Part shown: piece after piece, positions 26,301 through 36,260 of the stretch
Numbering within the stretch: position 1 is the stretch's first letter
Layout of the letters: each line of letters opens with the position of its first letter
Made by a program: the position numbers and the translations under genes
Notes under the pieces: model-generated
What the model was told of the DNA's origin: nothing
Database searches by the model: none
Seen by the model: the letters and a program-made list of their open reading frames with translations, nothing else
DNA from: Corella eumyota
Taxonomy: Eukaryota; Chordata; Ascidiacea; Phlebobranchia; Corellidae
Length of the DNA stretch: 64,000 nucleotides
Assembly (NCBI GenBank): GCA_963082875.1
Contig: OY720102.1
Coordinates: 4,092,001 to 4,156,000 of the forward strand
Reading direction: 5' to 3'

Positions 26301-27072
26301 AGGTCTTTAAAATAAAACAATTACATTTTTAATAGTGTGAAGGCAAATTACAACAAAGAAATGTTAGTACCAACCTGTGGCCAAAGGTTAAAAAAAATTA
26401 GCTGAATTATGGGCACTTATGTATTACTAAGGAAGTGAAAACTAAGTATAAGTATAAATACAAACCCTCTATTTGCATCATGGAAGCTGCATGCAAATAA
26501 TCTCCAACGTTATCAGCAGACAATGATATTTCCCCAGTATAAATAAAGTTTATTACTTGTTGAAATGTTTCGGAGCTCAATTCTTTTAACGCCACCTTGT
26601 CCTCATATTTTTCCTTCATCTAATAAATATAGAAAAAAATAGTGCAAATAATATTTTTAAATTAATATCAACAAATATATTTATCATAGACAAAAAACAA
26701 TTATTTCAGCTGTTATATATTAAATATTTCAAATACAGAAAAAAATAACAAAATAAAAATGATACAAAAAAATAACTTACATTTGTTGTAAACATTGTTT
26801 GAAAAAATGTACTGCTAGCTGATAAGATATCTTTGTTTGCAAAAAAATCCACCCCATCCACACTTATTACAATGTCACATGTTTCAGATTTCGATATGCG
26901 ACTCCTTTAATAAAATTACATCATTAGAAAATTTAAAAAAACTTTAAATCAGATCTTGTTTACATAGATCGTAAAAGAAGATATTATAAAACTACCGGTT
27001 TAACTTGTCCAACATTGTTTCAGCATAATTGTCAAACTTGTACAACTTATTATCACTGGCTTGTGGAGCCAT
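23346..27072 (-). CDS. BTB-BACK-Kelch protein, array copy G (intact)
   Basis: It starts MAPQASDNKLYKFDNYAETM at 27072 and stops at 23346-23348 after LSSLGFK. BTB exons lie near 26783-26906 and 26466-26619, with the BACK exon near 26000-26217 (NCLQLRKLAWQYSIESL). Kelch exons run down to 23346. All 13 exons including exon 11 (about 23860-23990) are present, unlike the closely related pseudogene E. Exon 9 (near 24221-24401) carries a Ser/Gln-rich variable loop (ASLQQSS). Intron 8 contains a SINE copy. Exons 4-13 are the near-identical counterpart of pseudogene E. Exons 1-3 and the upstream flank are the counterpart of copy C, so this gene looks like the intact template from which both were derived, or was itself assembled from them. 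Confidence 0.84.
24470..24737 (-). mobile_element. tRNA-derived SINE, copy 2 (in copy G intron 8)
   Basis: Full-length-like copy with head at 24737 and a tail ending TTATCTTCAATGTGG in plus orientation. It sits at the same intron position as copy 1, so the insertion predates the E/G duplication. Confidence 0.83.
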
Positions 27073-27664
27073 TTCTTGATGAATAAATCCAACAAATTGA
27101 TTACAATTAAATGTTTAAGTTTTACTTAACAACAACAGATGTACACATCAACAGTTATAAAAATTTTGTATTACAGAAATACCCTAGTATCGAATACAAT
27201 GTTCATTTAAGTATTATTACTTGCTTGTTGACAGAGCACAAATTAAATATTTGTTTCTCTTAACATTAAAAATTTGTACCTGCCTACCAATGGTAAACAA
27301 ATATAATATCGTAAACTTTGCTGAAACAACAAACTACAGTCTATAAAATAGTACAAAAAATGATTTATAAAGTATAACATATACTCTTTTTTATGGTTAA
27401 TATATGATTTAGCAATAATTAATAAGCTTTTTAATTGCCATTTTGTTAGTTATTTGGACAAATATACATATAAAACAATATTTAATAACTAAATGGCAGT
27501 TTCTTATTAGCAAAATATTTTTTTTTGTATTTACAGTATTTTTGCTATACTTAATTGTTACAGCAGTAATATAGTGAAAATTAACATAATAATATATAAA
27601 ATAACATTGTGCAACAAACTCAATATTTGTTCAGAATACTATATGCCCTTACATTAAATTAACA
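27073..27664. other. Intergenic, Kelch copies G/H
   Basis: Near-identical to 14000-14588. Contains the ATACCCTA motif at 27179-27186 and no gene. Confidence 0.55.
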
Positions 27665-30600
27665 TTATTTTAACTTAAAGAAATCATGACTTCCTTTTAT
27701 GAGCTTGCCAAAAGAAAGCTGCTGACCATGAGCTAAATCTTTGCACTGATGAACACACTTTAATTGTTGAGTGGAAGGACAATATTTTGTAACATATCCC
27801 ACTCTAAAAACATAACTAATTAGCAACAGCATACATAAAAATATTTAAAAATTTTTTGTTACAACTTGCATAACTCAGTATTACCTGAAGAGAATGTAAA
27901 TTCCTTGTTGGTCTCCAATAATATCACATGGTGAACCATAAAAAGGAAAGGTTACAGTTGTCCACATATTGTCAGTAATTTCTAAAAACTCCATCCGAGG
28001 AGAAGATTGTTGACCAGCAGAATTTGTTCCACCTTAGTGAATAATATTAAAGATACAAAAGTACATGGGAATTTAAATAACTTAGTTTAAATAAAAACAT
28101 CCTTACAAAAAACAACAATATATTTTATGCTCAATAAAAACACAACACTCACCAAGAACAAATATTTTCTTATCGAAAGAAGTAATCAGAAAGTTTGTTC
28201 TTGCACAATGCATTGGGGCAAGTTTCTTTTCTACTTTGGTTTTCAAGTTAAAGCTGGACACCAAGTTTGTTACATTCCCTGAATGTTTAATTAAAGTATA
28301 TATATACATTCATTTAAAAAATAATTCAAATTTTGCAAAAAACAACATGATTTAAGATAAAAATAAACAAAAATTAAAGAAACAACTGTATTTAAATAGT
28401 TACGCTGTCGATTTTGGTTTGAAATAGTTTGTCCACCACAGCAGTAAAGTGTATCTGTTTATATTAAACATAAGATTAATAATTCAGCACGAAAAAGTAT
28501 TTTTTATTTTTTAAATGACAATATTCATACCTTCAACACAAATTGCTCTCATGTTTGTTCTTACATTTATATTACAAAATTCAACCCATGCAGTGTTTGT
28601 GTCATTTAGTTTGTCGATGGAGGTTAAAGAATGTTGTTGGTTGTTTTCATAACCAAACATTCCACCATGCTGTTGAACAATGCTCCCAAACACAAGTAAT
28701 TGATCTTAAAAAAAATTGAGGTATGTATACTTAAATTGTATAAGAAAATAGTTTTTTTAGTTAAAATGTTACTAAAAACCATAAGTCTACATTACACAAA
28801 TAGTTAAATTACACCAACCATGATAAACCACAGCCAAATATTTATATCGTTGTCTTAATAAATTGGGAAGCATACTCCAGTTCCCATCGTATTTGGCAAC
28901 CTGAGTACCACCATCTACCCCACAAAACACTAGAGCATTTTTATATAAAACAACTTCACATTGTTGACAATTTTGAGGATAGATATTACTCTAAAAAAAT
29001 AAAACTAAATTAAGTAGTAATGAATAAAGAAACTAAACAAAAATTAATATTTGAAATATTAAGTAATAAACTTTGGTTTAAGTAGCTAAATTGGTATGAT
29101 ATAAAGCACAAACACGGATGTATTTAGCCACATTTTTACTTTAAAAGTACCTTTGTAGCAAAATTTCTTTCGGTTTTCAGATCTAAAAAACAAAAAGACT
29201 GACTCTGATTTGGAAACGACATAACTGCCATCACATTTTCATCGTTGAACAATGGATAATCCCATTCTTCTAAAACACCTAACAAAAAAACAAATATGTA
29301 TTAGTACGAATAAAACTTAATAAGTTTCATTGTTAAGCTACATTTATTACAGTAAACTTTTGTAAATACAAAAAGGTGGTTTCAGACCTCAGTGAATATG
29401 CTATAGAACTATAGTGTGTCATTCCTAAAAAAAGATATAATTTTTTACAATACCAAGTCCCTTACTAAATATATTGGGCCAGTATATTTTATTCTATCAG
29501 TAAAACCATGTTACAATTATGCTACCGTTTATTTATACATTTAAAATAGTTCAAATCATACCATATCCCTTCCTTCTTTTACAGTTCCACTCGTCTTTAG
29601 AATGAGAGTGATGTTTAATAGCTTCAAATACTAACATTCTACACTGCTTGTTTTCATCTATCATGTTCTATACATAAAACAATAGTTTTAAAACAAGTTT
29701 AAGTAATAAAAAAGATTTTAAAAATGTTGACTTAGATTAAACTTAGGTTTTAAAATTGTATTATATACCTCTGCCATTATTGAAGTAACAAGAAAGTTTG
29801 AAGAAATAAACTTTAAACGAATATGTTGGAAAAGCTGAACAAGATGTTGTCTTCTTGAATCACTTGATTTTATCCAATTGATCATTACTTTATAGACATT
29901 TTCTTCAGAGTTGGCCTTTATTAAAATATTAAATTTTTTTTTGTATATTAATTTATCCTCGATGTAGGAAAGTCGAATGCGCGACTTAAACATAGAATAA
30001 CATCAGTTACTCCGACCCAGTCTTGAGTTGCCTGTGGCAGTTTGGGATATTATAGATTATAATTCCCCGATAATTATACTGCTGATTAAGTACTGGCTCA
30101 GCAGGAGTTCATACCAATTATAGCGCCTCACACAAGGGTGCTACAGCATGAGAGCTGTGGGGATTGAACCCACGACCTCACGTGTGGTGTAGCAAGTGTT
30201 CTTACCACTACACCACGTTGCAGGCAAAAATATTTATTACTCTTAATATTTAAAATTATTCAGCTCTTTTATTTAAAAAAAATAGTGAATAAAAAATATA
30301 AAAACAATAAAATATAAAAAAAATATTTATTTAAATAGATATTTATTAATACTAGGTTTTAAATACCATGAGATCATCTGAAGTCATAAGCATAACAATG
30401 TCATCAAAAGACTGCTCCATAAAGTCTTTTTCCAGAATAACTTCATCAAAATTTTCGATAATATATTCAGTACATGCGTCATTAAGGCATTTTATGGAAT
30501 ATTGTCGAGCTAATTTTCTAACGTAAATACAAGTTTCAACTGCCAAGTGATCAACAAAAAAATTATTAAGTGTGTTCAGCAAACCTAAAAAAATATATTT

Positions 30601-31469
30601 TTTGTACACTTAATAAAAAAAATATTACCAAAAACATTTAAACCTGAACGAAAAACACATTAACTTAAAAAAAACTAACTTTCAATTTGCATCATGGAAG
30701 CTGCATGTAAATATGATTCAATTTCTTTACCAGGCAGTTGTATTTTACCAGTATACATAAAGTTTATTACTTCAGAGAAAACTTCAGAGTTAATTTCTTC
30801 TATTGTAACCTTGTTTTCATATTTTTCTTTCATCTAAAAATTCAAGGTGAGAGATATATATTTAAAATTAATTTTAGCAATACCTTAAGTTATATCCTTG
30901 CAGCATCTTAATTGACATTTTATCCAGTTCAAAAAAATTCTAAACATTATTTTTTTTGTATTAAATATTCGTTGTATTTATAGCATCTTACTCAAGAGCA
31001 CTAAATTACATATAGTAATAATATTTAAAAAAAAGTATATTATTATGTAGAACTTAACAAATTAACACAAGTTAATGGTGTATTAGTTTAAATAAACGTT
31101 AATTAACTTGCATTAGTTGAAAACATTGTTCGAAAAAATAAACTGCTAGCTGATAAGACATCTTTGTTTGCAAAGAATTCTTTTCCATCAACGTTTATCA
31201 CAATGTCACATGTATCAGATTTTTGTTTGCGTGATCTAAGAAAAAACTTAAGATAAAATTAAGTTAAATATTTATATTTTGTTTAATTGCACAACATTCT
31301 TTTTAAAAAATAAATACAAAAATATATGCTAAAACAGTTTTAAATTAAATAATATGGTAAATTACTGATTTAATTGTGCCAGAAGATTTTGTGCAAAGTT
31401 TTCACTCATATACTCCTCATCATGAAAATTATCATAAGCTTCCACTATATCAAAAAAATTACTCATCAT
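27665..31469 (-). CDS. BTB-BACK-Kelch protein, array copy H (intact, most divergent)
   Basis: It starts at the first of two adjacent Met codons (MMSNFFDIVEAYDNF) at 31469. The acidic N-terminus is longer than in the other copies. The stop is at 27665-27667 after FFKLK. BTB exons lie near 31111-31236 and 30680-30834 (FMYTGKIQLPGKEIESYLHA). BACK exons lie near 30370-30584 and 29770-29916. Kelch exons follow down to 27665, with DTLYCCGGQ and FVLGGTNSAGQQ. Exon 9 has a loop with GGMFGYENNQQ. A SINE lies in intron 4, immediately upstream of exon 5. This is the 5'-most gene of the array and the most diverged, so it may be closest to the founding unit. It is divergently arranged with the threonine aldolase gene. 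Confidence 0.83.
29952..30224 (-). mobile_element. tRNA-derived SINE, copy 3 (in copy H intron 4)
   Basis: The B box reads GGTTCAATCCCCAC in element sense. The tail ends with the complement of CGAGGATAAAT, about 33 bp before exon 5. The head is slightly changed (CTGCAACGTGGTG). Confidence 0.83.
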
Positions 31470-31538
31470 TCAGTTTTAGCAATTTTTCATACAGGCATGG
31501 CAAAAATTAGCGCCACACTAAAATCCACATTTGCGGGA

Positions 31539-31546
31539 ATACCCTA
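31539..31546 (-). promoter_or_regulatory. Array upstream motif, copy H
   Basis: GCGGGAATACCCTAAA context on plus, only 70 bp upstream of the copy H start. The surrounding ACTAAAATCCA also matches copy B although the rest of the flank does not. Confidence 0.42.
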
Positions 31547-32277
31547 AAATAATACTTTAATAAAACTAGACTAAGATATTTAACTTAAACCTTTAATATA
31601 CCTATAAATAAATAAATAACTTTATTTGAAAATATTTTATAAAACTTGTATTTACATTTTTAAAATGTTAGGCGAGTTAAACAAATATTGGTTTCCTTTT
31701 TTTTCGCTGTGTCTATTCCAGCATATTGACTTTAATAATGTTTATTGATCTGCTTATTTTTCTGTTTTCATGTTATGTACATTAGCAAAATTACCAACTT
31801 ACTTGACTCACTGCTTAGTTCTTTTTGAAGTCATCTTTTTTTTTGGTAAAAAGCTTTTTCTTCAGAGATTGGATCCATGGTCGTATGGGTATATACAGTA
31901 TATACGATCACTGTTTGGACTTAAAAATTTGTTACACAAATCTGGCATGGTAATATTTAAATCAACACGCAACGGTTTTTTCCTTTTTATAAATTTTGTA
32001 TAAACATATATAGGAGCATGGCTATTTAAAACACGTGCGAACTATACCATTTTTAATTTTAGTGTTGCCAAAAGGCAAATGTGCTAATTATCTATTAATT
32101 TTTATTAAATTATTTACTTTTTTTAGGTACTTACAGACTTGCAATTAATTTATAAAGTTTTACGATTCCTACTATTTTAAGGCAATAGATTTTTTATTTG
32201 TATTGGAGAAAAGTGTATACTTAGTTATTGTTTCAAGCTATACACTAACGTCGGGTTCAAGCGCGTTTTTTACACTG

Positions 32278-32308
32278 TTTACCCACTTTTCTTAATTTAG
32301 TGGGTAAA
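32278..32308. repeat. Perfect 10-bp inverted repeat with 11-base loop
   Basis: TTTACCCACT at 32278-32287 and its complement AGTGGGTAAA at 32299-32308. It could be a protein-binding palindrome or the trace of a small element. Confidence 0.6.
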
Positions 32309-33047
32309 TAAAAATTTTAAGAGAGATGATAACGCGCGTATTATATCCCGGGCCTATAATAAATATTATGAGACTACAATTCAAGGCTCATCTTAGGCTA
32401 ATACAAAACGTGCAATGAGAGATATTTATTTCCTAATTAGACGTGAATGTTATTACATATACTTGCAACGCGCAGAGTTTGTTGTTATAGATTTGTTGAA
32501 GTGTGTTTTAAATAAACTTGATTACTATTCTGTAGGTAAGTTTTTACAACTAGGCTATTTTATATAAGGACCTAGGATCCAAAACGCTAATTTAAAGCTA
32601 AAGAAAAATACAGACGTGAGGTAACTTTGTACTATATTTGTATCCTTAAATTGCATTATATTTAAATTCCTTAAGTTTAAATTTTTTTTTATCGTGTTAA
32701 GGAGTTGCGGATATCGAAAAACGTGTCGCGCTCAATTTAAGGATATTAGCAACGTTTTTAAGCGCATATAGTTTAATGTATCTTAAATTAGTATTGCGTA
32801 ATATCCGATTTTTACAGTTCGTGTTGGAAAAGTCTACGCGTTTAACAATCGAATGTAAGTTTTACATTATTAAAAAATTAAATTATTTAAGCTTAAAAAA
32901 GAATTGGCAACACTGTAAACAAACACCATGTGCTATGCAAACAAAAGGTAAACAAAAGTTTCTTTGACGCGAAGACGTTAGAGTCTTGCTAACAGAAGCA
33001 TTTAGCTAAACGCTTTCAAGCGCGCGTAATTAATTGTAAACATCGAA

Positions 33048-35427
33048 ATGTTAATTGGGAGAACCTTAATTCGCTATGGTTCTAGTTTAAGAAAATATCA
33101 TGCTGTTCAGGGTGCAATTAACGAAAACATGAAGCTGGTTGATTTAAGAAGTGATACGCTCACGAAACCAAATGCTGCAATGAAAAAGGCAATGATTGAG
33201 GCAGAAGTTGGTGATGACGTTTATGATGAAGATCCAACTGTTAAAAGTAAATATCAGTGGTTTTTTTATTAAAAATATAAACAATTTAATGGAGTCGTAG
33301 TTATTTAGATTTAAATTTACCAATATCATGCCAGTTACCTAACTATAGCTTTACAATGTAGAACTTGAAGTAATTGCGGCTGATTTGCTTGGCAAGGAAA
33401 AGGGTTTGTTTGTACCTACTGGCACGATGGGAAATCTAATTGCTGTTATGTGTCATTGCATGGAAAGAGGCACTCAGGTCATTTTGGGCAAGAATTCTCA
33501 TATTTTCTTAAATGAACAAGGGGGTATGAGTCAGGTAATGATTAAAAAAAAAAAAAAAAAAAAGTTCCTTGAACTTGAAATAAAGCTATATATATACAGG
33601 GAACGAAATAACGGGTCGCTATTCGCTAAAAGCGAATCGTTTTTTATAAATAGCGAGTTGTTTTTTACAAATATATTAGAAATAGCGAATCAACCAAAAA
33701 AGGTTCAGGCAGTGATAAAACTCTCGTGTATATTTTTACGATCTATTTTACACCGGTTTTACACTAATTTAATTACATTATCACAATCCTGCGTAAATGT
33801 AGGTTACTATAGGGCATTTAATAACAATAACTTTCTATGTTTTGGCAATGCGTAAATTTCGCTCCCGAGATCGTTCAGTTGTTGCGCAATTAAAAGAATT
33901 AAAAATGTCTCGTTTTTCATGCAAAATATTCTTAACGATTGTTTAACAATACGTTACATTTTAAAAATGCCATGCAACGCGTCAAGTGTTACAAAAAAAA
34001 CGAAGATTATGACTTGAACCTAATAATTACTCTAAAAATGCGACCTCATTTTTAGCGAATCGTTTTTTATACGTTATTTCGTACCCTGATATATAAATTA
34101 CACATTAATCTTTAAACAAAGTTTAAATTGAACAATTTAAACCATTGCTATTTACATAAATTAAGTTTGGAGGTATTTCTGCAAAAGCTATACACAATGC
34201 AACTGATGGCACATTTTCTCTGGATGAGTTAAAACAAGATTACCGTAATGGTCAAAACTTTCATCATGCCAGAACAGCTTTAGTTTGTATTGAAAATACA
34301 ATGAACGGTTCTGTTTTACCCATGTCATTTATATCAGAGGTACAAATATTAATAAACAAAATAATTTAACCTTTTAGTGAATAAGGTGTAAACGAGTACT
34401 TTAACATTTAATAAATTACTCATGTCTTGTACAGGCAACAAAATGCAGTGGTAATAGAAATATGACCCCAATTCCTAATTTTTTGCATCAAAGTCTTATA
34501 TGTTATTTTTCTTGTAGCTTCGTACAATAGCAAATAATTTTAAGTTACCTATTCATTTGGATGGAGCCCGTATACTAAATGCTTCAACTTATCTTGATAT
34601 ACCTCCAAAAGATATTGCTAAATTAGTAGATACAGCTTGCATTTGCTTATCAAAAGTAGGTCAACTTTGTTTTTAAATTATGTATATATCAGTGCACTAA
34701 ATAATCATGTAAAAATTATGTAAATAACTTCTATTTTATAAGGGGTTAGGTGCACCAGTTGGCTCAGTAATTGTTGGCGATTCAGATTTTATTGCAAGAT
34801 GTAAAAGGACAAGGAAGGCATTGGGAGGTGGTATGAGACAATCTGGTATATTAGCTGCAGCTGGTATTATATCTTTAACTGAAAGTCCAAAACGATTACA
34901 CATTGATCATGAGAATGCAAAATTCTTTGCAAAAAGTAAGGATTGGGAATATATAACAAAGCATTTTTTTTCTAAGTAATCTTTGTTTAAACAAATGTAG
35001 ACTTATTTGAACCTTGTCCAATAGACATTGAGATAAGAATGTTTACTTAGCTTAATCTAGTTTAAATAGGTCAAGTCTGTTTTTTTTAAGTATTTATTAA
35101 ATTACACATTTTGATTCCTTTTTTTTAGATATTGTTCAGGTTGCACCAAACCTGATCAAAGTTGACCAAGGGTTAGTCCAAACCAACATGGTGATGATGC
35201 AAATTAATCCGAATATACAAACCACAAACGGCAACAGACCAAGCGACGAGATTCTAATGAAACTTAAAGAACCAATTACAGATCTACCCAACGATGTCAG
35301 AGTCCCAGCTTTAGCTTTTTCGCCTGTCTTGGTGAGGTTTGTTTTTTATGATGGAATTTCAAGAGAAGATATTGAGCTTGTGTTGGAAAAGTTCAAGTAC
35401 CTCGAAAAGTCGATAAAAATGAAATAA
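33048..35427 (+). CDS. L-threonine aldolase, PLP-dependent (six exons)
   Basis: Exons are 33048-33246, 33362-33534, 34166-34339, 34518-34655, 34743-34935 and 35129-35427; all phases fit. The enzyme family splits L-threonine or L-allo-threonine to glycine and acetaldehyde. The domain begins at residue 28 ([14 protein letters not shown]), followed by [13 protein letters not shown] and PTGTMGN. IHLDGAR carries the Asp that pairs with the PLP ring nitrogen. [12 protein letters not shown] carries the Schiff-base Lys, the last codon of exon 4. The 27 residues before the domain ([17 protein letters not shown]) are basic, free of acids until Glu25, and Ser-rich, like a mitochondrial presequence, with the internal Met28 as a possible cytosolic start. 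AATAAA overlaps the stop codon. Intron 2 holds a MITE and a run of about 20 A. Confidence 0.92.
33597..34088. mobile_element. hAT-like non-autonomous DNA transposon (MITE) in threonine aldolase intron 2
   Basis: Terminal inverted repeats are CAGGGAACGAAATAACG at 33597-33613 and CGTTATTTCGTACCCTG at 34072-34088, 16 of 17 paired. The match resumes inward at ATTCGCTAAAA after an offset. The flanks are TATATATA on the left and ATATATAA on the right, compatible with a 7-8 bp target duplication, although the AT-repeat context makes this ambiguous. CAGGG ends and an 8-bp duplication are hAT-superfamily traits. No transposase reading frame of useful length is visible in the 492 bp. AGCGAATCGTTTTTTATA occurs near both ends as a direct repeat. 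Confidence 0.75.
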
Positions 35428-36260
35428 ATTCTTAAAAATTTATGTCAACGAATTGTACCACAATATAATTTAGTTTATGTAATTGTACTTTGATATGCAA
35501 TTGATTGAATTATGCAATAATTTTAAAGGTATGTGTGCTGTTAATTGACAATCTTGTTGCAATATTTTAATTATGGAAATACCTATTAATCTTCAATTTA
35601 TAAAATCTTAATTTACGATTCAATTTTTTATATAAGAAAAAATTAATAGCATTGCCTCATTGTTGGTATAAATTAAAAAAGTAATTTAATATAAATAGGT
35701 GTACTATCTTTCATACATTCACCATAGCCCGAAATATACAATTATTTACTGTGCCTTGCGTTAAATAAATAGTGGTGTTGACTTACTACCTAAACCTTGA
35801 TTGCCTAACTCTTAAAATTTAAAACTCGTTGTTGGCCACAGAAAGTAAGTGTGTTGAAATGTACAAAGTCCAATGTTATTTTATAACATTACTTTTTCAG
35901 TTTTGTAACTTGTTTAACAATATTAGAAATCGTTGAATGCCAAAATCCCCAATTTTTGATCGGATTCTTATTATTTAAAAATGCAAATTTGCTTAAATGC
36001 TTTGACAGTAGTGCATATAAAACAATTAAATTAGAGTTAAAATTATAATTTCTTGTGCAACTGGAATAAAATTTAAAGGGTAATATATATTTTCACATGT
36101 GATATATTAATGTGTTGAATATATGTTAGAAAAATTTAAAAAAATCTGGTAGAAAAATCATGATTAATAAATAATAATCTGTAGAAAAAAAAGAAAAATA
36201 ACCGAAGGTAATTAAATGAATACCCAGGTAGCAATGACAATGTTTGAAAAAGCAATCACT
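35428..36260. other. Convergent intergenic region, aldolase / TTC17
   Basis: 3' flanks of two convergent genes. AT-rich, with several AATAAA-like words and no coding signal. Confidence 0.5.

Larger units (their letters stand above)
31470..33047. other. Intergenic between copy H and threonine aldolase (divergent)
   Basis: Shared upstream region of two divergent genes. It holds the copy H motif, a 10-bp perfect inverted repeat (32278-32308) and CpG-containing sequence near 32960-33047 just before the aldolase start. No exon was recognised. Confidence 0.5.

Noticed and set aside
2541-31469. Regularly spaced repeats as a CRISPR-like or satellite array
   Set aside because: The periodicity comes from tandem multi-exon genes; repeated units are coding exons with splice sites.
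31770-32003. Open frame of 77 codons on plus upstream of threonine aldolase
   Set aside because: Low-complexity Phe/Leu/Lys composition, no family signature and no flanking exon signals.
33542-33563. Run of about 20 A as a retrocopy tail
   Set aside because: It lies inside an intron with no processed coding sequence next to it.
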